Source: Ambrosia x helenae (Eukaryota; Streptophyta; Magnoliopsida; Asterales; Asteraceae). Taken from it: a stretch of 64,000 nucleotides of DNA. The translations under genes and the position numbers were made by a program. How positions within the stretch are numbered: the first letter of the stretch is position 1; every line of letters begins with the position of its first letter. The notes beneath the pieces are model-generated. The model did no database searches. It saw only the letters and a list, made by a program, of their open reading frames with translations, and was not told the origin of the DNA. The stretch lies in assembly GCA_030844895.1 (NCBI GenBank), contig CM061231.1, positions 130,419,023-130,483,022 on the forward strand, written 5' to 3'. Of the stretch, positions 12,358-25,500 are shown piece by piece.

Positions 12358-13402
12358 TTTCTTTTTATTTTTTCAGCATTTCTTTCTTTATTTCCATTTA
12401 TTTTACAATTTATTATATATATAATACATGTAAACTTAGAATATTCATATTAAATTCATTTTTACTTCAAAAATTATAAAAATTTAGGTGTTGCTTCTTG
12501 ACACCCTAAAGAAAATTTCCACACTTTTATTTTCTGAAAAATATATAATTTTTATATTTTTAATGAATTACATTGTTTTAATCATATTTAATTGATAAAA
12601 ATTTCATTTTTACAGATTTTAATCTCAAACTTTTTGGGAAATTATTTTTCACCATCGTGAACTGAAATAAAAAATTATTGGTTCAGAAAACATTCATTTT
12701 TATAAATTTTCCTATTTTTAATCATTTAAATATGATTTAATCTCATTAAATCAGTTTTAAATTAAAATAAGTTTATAAAAATTATGGGAAAATTTTTTTC
12801 ATTAATTTACAACAGGAAGCATCCATTTTCTATAAAAATATCATTTATGGATCAGGTCTTGTATTTTTAATCTTATTTACGTTTAAATAGATATAATTAA
12901 ACATTTATTTATTTATACTATTTCAACATCTATTGTATAAATACTTTTCTTATAAAATAGAAATATTCTTATGTTGAAAATCTTAATTACCATTTGTTGG
13001 ATCATGGTGTAACTCATAACTGTTTATTTAAACATTTATAATTATTGTATTTATTTACAATAACTTAGTGAAAGAAATTAATTAAATTACTTTGTGTTAA
13101 TTATTCAAACATATTTTTATCTAAATATTCAATTGGCAATAATTATATATTACCTAAACCATATTTACAAACTTTGGTATATTATTTTTTTAATATATAA
13201 CTTATATAATAATTTGATTTATCATAAAAACTCTAATTCTCCAAATTCGACTTAGCAAGCCCTAATGCCCTAGACCATAGATACCTTAGACTTTGTAGAC
13301 TTTTCCTTACTAGTATTCATATAAGTTATAGGTTGAATTCCTCGGAATTCCCATTACTTAGCTCACGACCTCTTAAGTGGATTTTGATCGCTTTCGCAAA
13401 CT

Positions 13403-13834
13403 GTGAGTATATCTTTCCCCTTTTTCATGTTTTACTCTTTTGGGGCTATTCATGTACACTATGAGTAAATGTTATTCTTTCACTAAATGCAATTCTCATG
13501 TGTGTTTGCTTTATGTTAATTTGTGTGTCTATGACTTGTCAAAATCATTAACCTTTGAGGGCCTGGCATTTCAATGAATAGTACTATGGTATATACCCTT
13601 GTGACTCTGTTTAGAGTCCTCGTCATTGTTATGTATTACATTACTACTAGCGCATACTATATATATCTGCTTTTCTTTACATAGGGTTGATTTTGAACGG
13701 ATATTACTTATTACATAATTGCAAATGGTACCGCACATGAATTGCTAAACACTTTTCCTACTATATTTATTCAAACAGGGTATGCTCACCAATACAATTT
13801 TATATTGACCAAATCATTTTCGTACATGTTTCAG
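13403..13834 (+). other. Intron-like interval in the Gypsy 3' LTR
   Basis: Same GTGAGT donor, CTCACCAA block and TTTCAG acceptor as in the 5' LTR, again 432 bp. Confidence 0.4.
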
Positions 13835-14101
13835 GTTCTTATGAGATTACTTCCAAGCGTTTGGAACTTAGACTTAGATTGAGATTACTGTATCTTAGTT
13901 TAGATTGCTAGTCGTAATTGTTGTATTTCTTTCAATGTAATAAATTATTAAATTCAATGTATTCAAATTTACATTTCTAGTCCATGAGCTATTGAACAAT
14001 CGTCACTACGTGACACCTCGATGTTTCCGCCATCGGTTGGGGTGTTACACATCTTTTATATAAACAAATCAAAACAATCAAACTCAGATCCTAACATATA
14101 C

Positions 14102-16135
14102 TCTCACATATGTATGTATGCATAATATATATACATACATATATATATATATATTGTACAAAACTCATGTTTAAATATGTATTTTAGAAAGAGTTGGATC
14201 CATAACAAAACTCTATGAAATAGTCCATCAGATATTCATAAAAATGGCTTTATAAATATTCGTGTTTCATGTGGAATTGTATAGTTTTCAAATTGGATAT
14301 TGTCACGTGTAGCCTTGTTCCGATTGTACATAATAATTGCACATTTTGTTGGGAAATGTAAATGAAATCCTAAAATTGATTGGACTTTGCTAGACTCGGT
14401 ATGACATAGATAATGTAATAATGTCTAATGCACAAATAAAAATGACATAGGTTTTAAGGGCGTGTAAGGATCTTGACCTAGGAAATCGACGGGTGTCATA
14501 TGCGGCAAGAACCATAGTTGTGTAGCGACTTGTTGAGGCATGACAGTCATATGGGCGGTAGTGGGTTGGTCATGAGGCCTACGATATGAAAGGATATGAA
14601 GTAGCCATGGGATTAACGAAAAACGTTTGAGCCAAAGTGAGCAAAACATGGCACAACAACAATATGCTTAATTGTGCGGCAACCAATGAAGTCAAAAAGC
14701 CTAAATTTTCTTTAGTATAGTCTAAGAAATAGTGAGTACTTATTATATATTTAAAATAAACTCTTCGTTTTTTCTGAGAGTATGCTATAAAAGGATAAAA
14801 AAAAAAGGTTGAGGTAATTGACATGTACTATTTTCTGTTATTTAAACAACATTAGTGATGTGACACCATTCGTGGACTCTGAGTTGAGATCACGGTGTCT
14901 CACATGCTATAGTCTAAGGAAGTACATGTTATATTTCGAGATTTATGGTTCGACCATAGGATATTAAGTGTGTGTGTGTGTGTGTATTTTATGGGTAATT
15001 TGTATGAATGCCCATACACCATCACACGTCGGTATACCGGCTTGTTACCCCTTGTTTTGCATGTTTATGTATTTATCGGGCTCAATGGGTAATTTATAAC
15101 AAGATAAATATCTTGAAATGTTTTATGTACCTTTGTATGTATAATTATATTTTTCATTTTTCTTTCTCAATCTTGGCACAACGGGTAATTATATGCTTAA
15201 CATTTCTTTTAAATCAAGAAGTTTTCATGGCTAAAGGGAAAGTGTGAACAGAGCTAAAATCAACTTAGCTAACATATAACTTTTGACAAATAGAAACATA
15301 TTTTAACAATGTTTTGTAAACTATTTCATATACTTATATAAAATGTCATTTTTCCTGTTGTAATAGTGACAAGTTAGAAATATTCTGTGCTGGTGTTGTC
15401 ATACCCCAAAACATTGGTGAATGAGTGGTTGGGTTTACACATCATACAACACAGAAGTGAAAAGCCCATGCTTAATAAATCTAGAACTAAGTCATAAGAA
15501 GATACTTAATAAATCTGAAACTTATAAAACCTAATGTTATAATCTACAAGCTAAACAACACCATCACTACATGTAACATCAACGTTAAAATAAATTCGAA
15601 TGTCGTACTCTTTCCTTGTTGGATACGTCGAAACTCTTTTTACTTTTGACTATAGATCACCCTGACATAAATGCTAAAAACATTAGCATTCACGAGTGAG
15701 TCTATAGTTTATATATTCCAGAATCATTAATCACAATAAAAAATCACCGATTCGCCCACCACGGTGTGGGGATCAAAGATCCCACTCACAAGCATGACGT
15801 TTATCTGTTATTTTAGCATTAATAGTTCGGATTATAGTTAATTCTCACAAACATAATGTTTATATGTTATTTAACCAAAAACATGTATAAATTCCTTCTA
15901 ATTTATGTAATAATTACATGTTTTCGGTGATAATTCTTTATACAAGTCTATGAAAATGATAATTTATGTCTAGGTTGTGAGATTAATTACAAAATACTAC
16001 CAAATTTTATGCTAAATTCAGAAATAATTTAAGAGGGTAGTATATTGTACGTGGCATGGATTTTGTGATTGTACTACAAAAGTGGATGAAACAAAGTCAA
16101 GTAAGTTCTTGTTGAAAATTGAAATTCGGTGGACG
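14102..16135. other. Non-coding spacer
   Basis: AT-rich with ATAC/AT repeats at 14100-14155 and a (GT)n tract at about 14968-14986. Frames at 14425-14824 and 15008-15247 show no domain or codon signal. Confidence 0.5.
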
Positions 16136-16140
16136 TGTTT

Positions 16141-16424
16141 TGTGACACCCCAGGAAAAATCCCATGTCGGTTGTGGCCAGGAGAGATCCTTGGTTCATAT
16201 GTAATCCAACGCCTCTTAAATCACCGACGCGTTTTGGGGCTTAATGTTAGTGGATGAGAAGAGAACTCCACGGTTAAGCATGCTCAGGTGAGAGCAATAC
16301 CAGAATGGGTGACCTCCTGGGAAGTCTTCAGCGGGGCAACCAAAAACAAATCCGTGAGCTCTGAATGGGCAACCCATCGGGGCAAAGCGGACAATATTGG
16401 TGGTGAGAGGGGCTCGATGTTACA
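16141..16424 (+). mobile_element. Cassandra TRIM solo LTR with 5S-like core
   Basis: The 284-bp unit starts TGTGACACCCC and ends GATGTTACA, flanked by a perfect duplication TGTTT (16136-16140, 16425-16429). It contains a long 5S rRNA-like segment, the hallmark of Cassandra terminal-repeat retrotransposons in miniature. No second LTR or interior is adjacent, so it is a solo LTR. Confidence 0.92.
16252..16340 (+). other. 5S rRNA-derived sequence with internal Pol III promoter
   Basis: GAACTCCACGGTTAAGC and GGGTGACCTCCTGGGAAGTC match the box A and box C regions of plant 5S rRNA with few changes. This is the Cassandra-embedded copy and not a ribosomal gene, because it sits inside a bounded LTR and the 5S ends do not match. 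Confidence 0.88.
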
Positions 16425-16429
16425 TGTTT

Positions 16430-16904
16430 AGGTTGTCAACATCATACCTTTATAAGCCTTGGAAGCAGATAAGATTGGAAATAAGAATAGCATTTAGTTG
16501 AGATTTGAACATTGCTTATGGGCAAGCAATGTTCAAGTGTGTGAATATTTGATGTGTTTTCAAAGACACATGATTATTATATATAAAGTACCCACATTTG
16601 TGTATATTTTACTTCAAGTCAGATAATAATAATAATAAATGACAAATTGCTGATGATTTGTAGGTTTTGGTGAAGAGAAAATACATGGACTAAGTAAAGC
16701 ATCTCAGAATGAAAAATGAAGAAGAGCGAGGAAGAATATGTTATGACTCGTACGCACTTTAGAAGGTACAACCTATACCCTACTGACAACATAATGAGAC
16801 AAAACATGAATAAACAAACTTAATAGGGCCCGAATTAATTATAGTATTGCTCGTACCCTTTTGATGAATGTAAACCTCGTACTCCATTCAAAACCCAAAA
16901 CACT

Positions 16905-16942
<38 letters not shown>

Positions 16943-18489
16943 GATGTGAAACCCTAGAGAGGAACTTTAACGGTTAAAGACGTCTGAAGAGGCTACCAGA
17001 GTGTTGTTTAGAAAAAGAACAAGTGAAATGATGTGGAGATTGAAGATCTAGCATTGTAGGAAGCGAGAGCTGACCTACTGGGTTACTTCTTTATTATTTT
17101 CTTATCCATAAACTTTTATTTGTTGACTATTTTGGTATTCTTTATACTTTTGGTCATCATATTTGGCTAAACACCTTTATAACTATCCGGATGCGATGAC
17201 TTGTTGAATGGTTTGATGCTTTGATGGTTGATTTATTTATGTTTTATGATTTAAGTAAGTTTGTTATGGCCGATTTAACCTTATGATGTGTATTAGTATA
17301 TGTTTCATATTGATTATGTTGTTTTGTTGTATGGTTGGATCGATCTTTCTATGAGGTTATGCGTGTTAGAGTCGATTTCTTCTATCTCTAGGTTATATTG
17401 GCATCCATTAACATAGGGCTTGAAACCTTAGTTGATATTAGTAACATGTCTGGCTACATTCGGAAGGATTTGATTAAAAGAATCTGTAAACAAGTTAGAG
17501 TTTTCTATTTGATTGATCTTGATATGTTCATAAGCCTCTATGTTCATACCTCAAACTTGAACCTAAATCTACAAACCATACATTATAAGAATCCATAGCA
17601 ATTCTAGCTCCGCCCATTAGATCTTGAGATGTGTCCATAGCTTTCAACCATTATTTAGTAGGATTAACCTTAGTTGGTATTAATCCATCTTAGCACTTCG
17701 TACACTTCTATCAAGTTAGTTCTTGATGTAGTTTCATAGACAATATCATTGATTTGTGTCATTCATTCTTCAATGATTCAGTTTTGAAAGGTTTTATTCT
17801 CGTAACCCTTGATTTCATATTACATTCTTCAATTGCGTTATTAGTATTCGTTTTTAATTCCTTAGGTTAAACCATTTTAACTACATAGATTACATATTAG
17901 CAGATAAACTTAGTATTAAAAGGTATCATGTCCTAGGATTGATACTTGGTAACTTACCTTTGTTACACTGTACAAATGATAAGTATGCTTGCCTTTTAAC
18001 GTGTGTAGTTAGTATTGTTAGGTCTTTTACCTTTAAAACTAGTATGTGCATCCTAGTAATTTATTTATTACTATTTGTGCAAGTCATTGAGTTCATTGCC
18101 ACCAATGAACCACCATCGCGCCACACATTACAATTGGTGTTGTTCTAATACTTTAGAGTGAGTTTAATCGATACCAACATTTACAGCAACAAAAAAACAT
18201 GTATAATAACAAGATCACTTTAGTAACTGTTTTGGCATCATAAATTAGAAAGCCATTTTTCATAAAATTAACATAATAGTTGATGAAAGTTAGTCTTAGA
18301 TCTTAAATATGTTATAAAACTGAAACCACATAACTCAAACTTGTAACTGTTAAAACTTAGACCCAAATGTAATCTGAGTCAAATCACACGAACCCTAGTG
18401 TACATGCGATTCTACTGTAATATGGATTTCTATTTGAAGGGTTTGGCAAATACGTGTCAGTCGTGGAATACTGGTTCATCCTTAAATAT
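16430..18489. other. Non-coding spacer with (GT)n
   Basis: Contains a (GT)n tract at about 16905-16938. No gene recognised; the 66-codon frame at 17398 has no family features. Confidence 0.5.
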
Positions 18490-19095
18490 TAGTTAATGAT
18501 CCCTTTTTTTTCTTGTTGATGAGCCTTGACCAGTTTCCCATAAGGATTCTCTGGATAACTTTGGGGAGCATGCAGTTCATTTGCAAGGAGCTGCTAGGCT
18601 TTAAATACAAACATGATTTGGTGAGGGATGGCCCGTGTGATGTGCTTAAGAGGGCAATTATCTTGGCTAACAAAGCGGCTCCTGTGAATTTCCTGACTGG
18701 CCCGCTTAAAGGGAGGTCCACTCTTCAGCCAACGAATGTTCTTGTGTTCAGGTGGGCAAGCGGGAAGCACCTTTCTCTGGACCTCATCGGTGTGTCCCCC
18801 CTTCTTGGTCGACAAGATAACCGGTTCGTATCTAGCTAAGCTATGCTTAAGATAGTTTCAGGAAAAGTTGCTATGCATAAAAACGATTGCGTTAAGAATC
18901 AATATGCTTTCATTCTATTTGCCTTTGATACTTTTGGGTCCGTTGCTCCTAAGGCAGATGATTTCCTAGCCAGAGTGCAGATTTTCGTACACGGTAATTT
19001 CTCGATGTCAAGGAACTTTGTGTTATGTAGGATTTGTTTCGTTATTTAAAAGGGGTTGTGGCGCAACTTGTTGCTCGTCTTCTTTGTGTATTCTT
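18490..19095 (+). pseudogene. C-terminal fragment of a plant non-LTR retroelement protein
   Basis: Two in-frame blocks, 18513-18839 and 18843-19049, plus a continuation past a stop near 19050, resemble the end of a reverse-transcriptase-like protein common in plant genomes. The recognisable stretches are FRWASGKHLSLDLIGVSPLL, FILFAFDTFGSVAPKADDFL and KGVVAQLVARLL. In-frame stops separate the blocks and no RT catalytic core is present. The minus-strand relic at 50380-52100 carries an RT core of a similar kind of element. The link to the RTE group is tentative. Confidence 0.6.
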
Positions 19096-19609
19096 ATTTA
19101 TTTATTTATTTATAGAAAGCAGTGTAATTAACTCTAAATTCAGTTATACATTTTATCACCATTTAATTAATAACCAATAACCCTGTTTGATTTGAAAATT
19201 GATACGAGTGTCACAATTTTCTCAGGAAAATTAGTAAAACTAGATTTATAGATTTGGAACATAAAAAATATTGAAATCCAATAAATCAAATGATAATTAG
19301 ATTTTCACCTAGGTGTTGTGGGTAAAGCTATTCTCATTGGAGGGAGAGGCGCAACACTTGATTTCAGTGAACTACCCTGATTTCCCCCAATCTTGCACTA
19401 TCACATTATTTCACTTATTCAGTTCACCGAAACACAATTTTAGAGGCAACACTACCCTAAACCACTACACAAAAATGTTTTTTATTTTTCTTTTAATAAA
19501 TAGTTTAATTAAAAATAACATTATATTAAAGAAAATAAAAGTACATTAACTGAAACCAAAAACATACGAGAAACATCAATTTAAAAAACATACAAATAAA
19601 AATAAATTA
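19096..19609. other. Non-coding sequence left of the Copia insertion
   Basis: No gene. If the MYB-like pseudogene at 28249-29640 continued past the Copia insertion, its last codons and 3' flank would lie at about 19610-19644 on the minus strand. Confidence 0.4.
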
Positions 19610-19644
19610 CTCATTGTCTTACTCTTCATCCCAATAGCGATCCC

Positions 19645-19948
19645 TGTTGGGCTAGATTTTAGAGGTTTGCGTTGTCTTGGATTATTTTGTTATTGGGTTC
19701 GGCCTGTGAAGCCCAAGTAGGGATGACCGCCTATGTTATGTATAAATAGGGGTCTCATAGTTTGTTTTAGGGTTGCTTGTCAATTATTTTGTTTCGCCCT
19801 TGTGTACCAGACGGTTCATAGAAACCGTGTGCACCTTTTAATCAAATCATTCTGTTTCAAGTTTCTTCTTTGTTCTTGTCATACAATCATTGTTTCTGCC
19901 TTTGGTTGTTTATGTTTGATACCTGGTAGAGAGGATTCTGGACTAACA
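19645..19948 (+). repeat. 5' LTR of plus-strand Copia
   Basis: TGTTGGGCTAG to CTGGACTAACA. A TATA-like TATAAATAGG lies near 19740. Confidence 0.93.
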
Positions 19949-19950
19949 AT

Positions 19951-19963
19951 TGGTATCAGAGCC
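19951..19963 (+). promoter_or_regulatory. Primer-binding site, initiator Met-tRNA
   Basis: TGGTATCAGAGCC two bases after the 5' LTR. Confidence 0.9.
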
Positions 19964-20034
19964 TAAGAAGTCTTTCGAAGGCTCGGTTTGGTATCAAAGG
20001 AAGAAGATCAGAGAAGTTCTTGCTGCGAGAAGAA

Positions 20035-23000
20035 ATGGATCAAATTGTTAACCAGGCAAATTTGAACGGACTAAATACTGACCAGCTTCTTGTGGCTAAC
20101 CAAGTGGACAAAGCTATGGAATCTGTCATTGGGACTCATCAGAAGATACCTGTTCTTCAACTTGGAATGTCCTATTCTGAGTGGAAATTCAGGTTCATTC
20201 AAGTTATGAAAATAAAAGATGCAAAGGCTCTGAGATCTATCTTAAACGGACCCTGTGTGATCACTTATGTGGTTAACGAAATAACTGGAGCCACTGCTAT
20301 CAAACCAAAGAGTATGTACACTGATGAAGATCATGAAAAGACTGACATTGATGAAAGAGCAATTGCTTATCTTCATTAAAGACTTTCACCTGAAGTATCG
20401 ATTGGAGTTCGTGACAATGCCACTGCCAAAGTACTTTGGGAAGCTCTTGAAAATCTGTATGAGGGAAATGAAGAAATGAAAGAAAGCAGAAGGGAGATGC
20501 TGAGCCAGAAGTTCAATGCTTTAATCATATTCCTGGCGAATCACTCGAAAGCCAGATCCAGCGTTTTGTGGCTTTAGTGAGTGAGATGAAATCAAATGAT
20601 ATGGTGGTAGATAACTCCGTTATGAAGAAAAAGCTGCTAAATAATCTTCCAAGGAGTTAGGACTCAAATGTAACCCTTATCAAGAGAACCAAAGATTTAG
20701 CAAGACTCACTCTTTCTGAAACCATATCCTTGATCAAGTCCTATGACCTTGATGACAGGCAACGTTACATGACTCGGACTGCTAGTTATAACAATGCAAT
20801 CATCGCAACTCCCAGCAATGCCCTAATGTCTCAGCAAGAACCTCAGCGTCCCTCGTTGTACTCTTACCCAGCCAGTGGATCTTCGTATCCACCTATGTTT
20901 GCACCCAGTGCATCAAAAGGCTCCGCCATGCCTGCTTCCTCTGTGGCCACTTCTGCTGGACCTTCGTCATCTGCATCACTTTCTTCAGCTGCACCTCAGT
21001 CAACAGTAAAAATTCCAAAGGAGCTTGAAAGTAACTTAAGTTTATTTGCTGGATTCATGAATTGCTATAATGCATTTCTAACTGGTCAACTTACTGCGAA
21101 AGATGTTGGAGCATGTGACTTAAACGATGTTAATCAAGATGATATAGAAGAGATGGACTTGACTTGGCAGATAGCTATGGTGGTGCATAGAGCGAATAAG
21201 TTTGTGAAGAAGACTGGGAGAAATGTATGGGAAAACCCAACAAAGAAACTGGGTTGGGATAAAATGAAGATGCGTTGTTATAACTGTGATGAGCTTGGAC
21301 ACTTTGCTCATGAGTGCACCAAGCCAAAGAAAGAAATAGACAACTCTACTCCTGTAGCTGCTTCTCCCGCTGCGACTCTGGGAAGTCAATCATCTACCTC
21401 TCATACTGGATCTGAATCTTCTAACTCAAACAAGGCCATGGTCGCTCAATCAGGAGGTGGATGGGATTGGTCATCTCAAATGGAGGATCTAAAGATTGTT
21501 GAAGATACTGTGTACAAGGCACTCATGGCACAGATGGATGACGATTATGTTCCGTCAGCGGCTGAGGTACATTCTGAAACTTTAGCTGAATCATGTTGCA
21601 CTGAAAGGTGTAAACTTAAAATTAAGGGTTTTAGAGAAGAAACTCTCTCTGCATACAAACAGCTTGAATATGAAAAGATGGCCACTTGGGACATTAAAAA
21701 GAAATTTAACTCCTATAAAGAAATGGTCGAAAAACAAAAACTTGATATCAAGCGTTTGCATCAGGAGGTGAGTGATCATAAATGTCGATATTTACACTTC
21801 AAACGACTGTCTGACACTTTGACCACGGAATTGATCGACTTAAAATCAATTTTTGAAAATGCAGATTTTCATTTCAAAAAAATTCGATTGTTCTAGTCCT
21901 AAAGTCGAGAAAATGATCAATACCCAGTTAAAGTACAGACCAAAGGAAGTGAGAAATAAGGGCATTAGTTTTGTGGAAATTCCTCCACCCTTTAATGAAA
22001 ATTATTCCTCAATTCCTATGTCAGATGAAGAACTGTTGGCTCTTCCTGTGAAAGGATATGGTCCACAAATGGAAGAGCCAACCAGTCGACCATCAAGGGA
22101 TCAAGTTGAAGTCACTAAACTTGAATAAACCCCAATTAGAATCTCTAAACCTAAACAAAAACAATCTAAGCAAGAGCAGGCTCCATCAAAAACATTTGTC
22201 AAGTCTCAAGATGTTTCAAAGCAGACTGAGACATTAAATTATGAGAAAAATAAAGAGGTTGATAGAGTTTTTGAGGTTAGCAAAGATGAGGTTCCATCTT
22301 CATCTGAATCTAATGAATCGTTGTGTGTTTCTAAAGAGTCTAAACATGAATACATACAAATTAATGAACCAATTCCTGCTCCGACCACCCAGCAAAACTT
22401 AAGTGTGAACTATGAGTTTTATTTCATGAAGCAAATCAGGGAGCTTTGTCTAAAGCAAAGAGCAAACAGTGATAATAATCTGACCGATTCTAAATCTCAC
22501 TCAGATGATCCGTCAGTGACTGAACCTGAGTCTGACCTGGATCCAGACTCGGGAGAGACCGAAGCATCTAGCTATCAGTCATGTGAAACCGCCGAATCAT
22601 CTGAGGACATGTCCAAATTGAATGAATCTATTTCTGTGTCTACTTCAAACTCATTTGATTCGGATAAAGCATGTTCAATATCTTCTGAATCTCCTACTTC
22701 TTTTGTGGCTGAAAACTTCTCTACAGAAAATTGCTATGATGTGTCTGATGATGTGAATGTTACTAATTTGGTTGATTCTTGTGCAGAAAATGTGATTATT
22801 GAGGATTGGGTAGATGATGGGGATGAAGTCGATGACTCTGATTCACTTGCATTTAATAATAAAAATCAGAAAAACACTTTATCAATTTCTGCTAAAGACA
22901 AAAATATTTGTGTGGGCTCGTTTGTTTTGAGCATAAAACCTTGTGATTTTTCGTCTGACTCTTTGTTTGTTCATTCAGATTCTGTAATTTTGTCGAATGC

Positions 23001-23706
23001 TTGTGATACAACGAAAAATCTTTTGGTTAAACAATCTAGTACGGATGGGACTGGGAAATATCTCCCACCAAAACATGTTTTACCAAAATATGAAAAACAA
23101 AAATTTTCAAATCAAGGGAAAAAGGATTCCAAAACAGGATCACACAGGTATAGAGATGTAACCAAGCTTTTTGAGCCTGGAAAATCTGCAAGATCTCAGG
23201 GGGATCCACATGTAAAACGTCAGACATGCTACACATGTGGAATCCCAGGACACATTGCCAGAAATTGTAAAACAAATCTGAAAACTTTTGCAAGTTGGAA
23301 ACATCAGAAGGCCCCAAACGGGAACCATAATCATCCCAAGCCAATGAAGGCTGAGAAGTCTAAGGCAATGCGGAATGACAAATCCAAGGTGAAGCCTTCT
23401 GATGGTGATTGGAATAGAAATAAAAGGTTTAAACAGTCTAGTAAAAGGTTAAATTCTCAGACTAAGCCTTACACGGCAGAATCCAGTTCGAATGAAAAGA
23501 TATTTTCACAAAACAAATTTCACTGGAAACCAAAATGCTCTATTCCAATGTCTTCCCTGTCTGTAGGTTCTTCTTGTTCTGTGAATGATATATCTAATCT
23601 CTGTGTTAATGTTTCAACTGCCAACATGCACTGGATGAAAGTCCAGTATATGGATACCAATGGTGTACCCAAAACAACCATGGCTTGGGTACCTATAACT
23701 AACTGA
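20035..23706 (+). pseudogene. gag: Copia gag region, broken
   Basis: The likely start is ATG 20035 (MDQIVNQANL). The first block to 20379 and the sequence to about 20720 have the UBN2-type capsid pattern but carry a stop at 20377-20379 and a frame change. The block 20730-21896 has zinc knuckle CYNCDELGHFAHEC near its middle and a coiled-coil tail. Another frame runs 21853-23706 past an in-frame stop at 22126-22128 and includes a Ser/Asp/Glu-rich segment and a second knuckle CYTCGIPGHIARNC near 23226-23267. It ends in AWVPITN and a TGA, a junction also seen in the minus-strand Copia. Gag would package the element RNA into cytoplasmic particles; this copy cannot make an intact one. Confidence 0.85.
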
Positions 23707-23717
23707 TCCTGCATCAT

Positions 23718-24323
23718 GTGCAGGAACGACTGTGGAGGACTATCATTCGTCTCTGGTACATTGATAGTGACTGTTCAAGGCACATGACAGGAGACTTATC
23801 CCAACTTACCGATGTGGAACATTTCAATGGTGGATTTGTCTCCTTTGCAGGAGGTGAGAAGGGTCAAATAACTCAAAGGGGAATGGTAAGAAATGGTGCT
23901 CTTCAGTTCAACAAGGTAAACTATGTTCCTGAATTAAAGCATAGTTTACTGGGCGTGTCACAAATCTGTGATAATGGCTACTCAACTCATTTCACTAACA
24001 AAGGATGTTTAATATTGAAAGCTGGAATTGTAATTCCAGACGAATGGGTGTTACTAAAGTCTGAACATCGAGGTGATGCTTATGTCATTGACATGAACAA
24101 ACCTCCCTCTGATAATGTTACCTGTCTTTTTTCAAAAGTGTCTCAAAATACCGCCATTCTATGGCATCGTCGTCTTGGACATGCAAATGCTGAAAACTTG
24201 AACCGGGTGGCTAAACTGGGATTGGTAAGGGATTTGCCAGTCCGTGATTTTATAACAATTGAAAATATGCTGCATGTGCCAGAGGAAAGCATCATAGAAA
24301 ATCACATTACTCCAAGTTGGTAA
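23718..24323 (+). pseudogene. pol: Copia protease and pre-integrase region, broken
   Basis: Begins in a different frame from gag. The aspartic-protease motif reads DSDCSRHMTGD where DSG is expected, so the catalytic triad glycine is changed. Downstream HRRLGH fits the gag_pre-integrase zinc region. The frame is lost after about 24240 and the intended frame resumes near 24373. Confidence 0.82.
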
Positions 24324-24372
24324 ACACTATTCATTCTCTGTTGCAGTTACTTCATATGGATCTATTTGGCCA

Positions 24373-25470
24373 GTGAATGTACTCAGCATTTCTCGTAAAG
24401 CATACTGTTTAGTAATAACTGATGATTACTCACGTTTTACTTGGGTTTTCTTTTTGGCTAACAAGAGTGAGACTGCAGAAATAGTAAAACAGTTTATCAT
24501 ATTAATGGAGAATCAGACCAACTTGAAGGTAAAGGGCATTCGCTGTGACAACGGAACTGAATTCAAGAATGCTGAGTTGAACTATTATTGTGCTAAAAAA
24601 GGGATTGCACGTCAATTCAGCTCAGCAAGGACGCCACAACAAAATGGAGTCGCTGAAAGAAGAAATCGCACCCTGATTGAAGCTGCCCACACAATGTTGT
24701 GTGACTCACAGCTTCCGACATTCTTCTGGGCAGAAGCTATTAACACAGCCTGCTATGTGCAAAACCGAGTCCAAGTCAATAAAGCTTGAATGAAAACACC
24801 CTACGAAGTGTTGTTCGGTACTAAACCCTCCGTCAAGCATTTTCGTGCTTTAGGTTGTCCGTGTACCCTATTGCATCTGGACGCTACACCAAAGTTTGAT
24901 GCAAATGCTGACGACTGCTATTTTGTTGGCTATGTTGGCAAGACTGCATATAGGGTTTACAACAAACAAACTAAGCAAATTGTAGAGTCGTTTGACGTGC
25001 GTTGGCATGAAGAAAATGAGACAGATGCTAGAGTGGGTCCAAACTGGTTATTTGACTATGATACTCTCTTTCAATCTTTTCATATTTTTGACGATGTATC
25101 TAGTGATGCAAATACAGGTTCTACAGGTTGCTCAACATACGCTGCTGGAACCTCATCCTCCTTGATTGATGATGCAAAGGATGAGGGGGATGCTATACCT
25201 ACATCTCCATCAACACAGCTACATTCAGTTTCTGCTGAACCATCCATTCCCACTACGGATCCTGTGCAGCAGGTAGATGACGAAGATTTGTATTCTGATA
25301 CCTCAATTCCTGCTTTCTATGATCCCATACCTATTGAATGCACGGTGGAGCACAATGATGAGGACGAAGTTGATTCTGACACTATAGAAGATACTGCAAC
25401 TGGTAGTATTACGACTCTACCTGGAGATTCTTCAGTTCCAGACAGAGCCATTCCTACAAACATTCCATGA
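24373..25470 (+). pseudogene. pol: Copia integrase, interrupted by stops
   Basis: Integrase catalytic core with [13 protein letters not shown] (first Asp), RCDNGTEF (second Asp) and PQQNGVAERRNR (Glu). An in-frame TGA at 24787-24789 falls just before KTPYEVLFGTKP, and another in-frame TGA at 25468-25470 ends the acidic linker. Integrase would join element cDNA to the genome. The DDE residues survive but the frame is not continuous. Confidence 0.88.
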
Positions 25471-25500
25471 GATCATCCACTGGAAAACATCATTGGTCCA

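Larger units (their letters stand above)
6136..14049 (+). mobile_element. Non-coding Gypsy element with long LTRs (LARD-type)
   Basis: A complete 7.9-kb element: LTRs 6136-8593 and 11296-14049, a primer-binding site matching the 3' end of initiator Met-tRNA straight after the 5' LTR, and a purine tract (AAAGTAGGGGAGAC) straight before the 3' LTR. Perfect target duplication CATCT (6131-6135, 14050-14054). The 2.7-kb interior encodes no Gag or Pol, so it fits the large retrotransposon derivative class and needs proteins in trans. It is inserted in the Copia solo LTR. Confidence 0.92.
11296..14049 (+). repeat. 3' LTR of the non-coding Gypsy element
   Basis: 2754 bp, TGTGACAACC to GGTGTTACA. It contains 294 bp (11617-11910) absent from the 5' LTR. 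Outside this indel the two LTRs are very similar. Confidence 0.92.
5468..14096. mobile_element. Copia-type solo LTR split by a nested Gypsy element
   Basis: The LTR begins TGTTGGGTCT at 5468 and ends CCTAACA at 14096, typical of Copia LTRs. It is flanked by a perfect 5-bp duplication TATAC (5463-5467 and 14097-14101). After removing the insert (6136-14049) and its extra target copy, about 710 bp of LTR remain. No internal region follows, so it is a solo LTR left by LTR-LTR recombination before the Gypsy insertion. It contains repeated AACTGCTG and GGTCTG words and a likely TATA region near 5920 (TATAAATAGA). Orientation follows the promoter-like signals and is probably plus. Confidence 0.85.

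Noticed and set aside
16252..16340. A functional 5S rRNA gene
   Set aside because: It lies inside an LTR with TG/CA ends and exact TSDs, and both 5S ends diverge.
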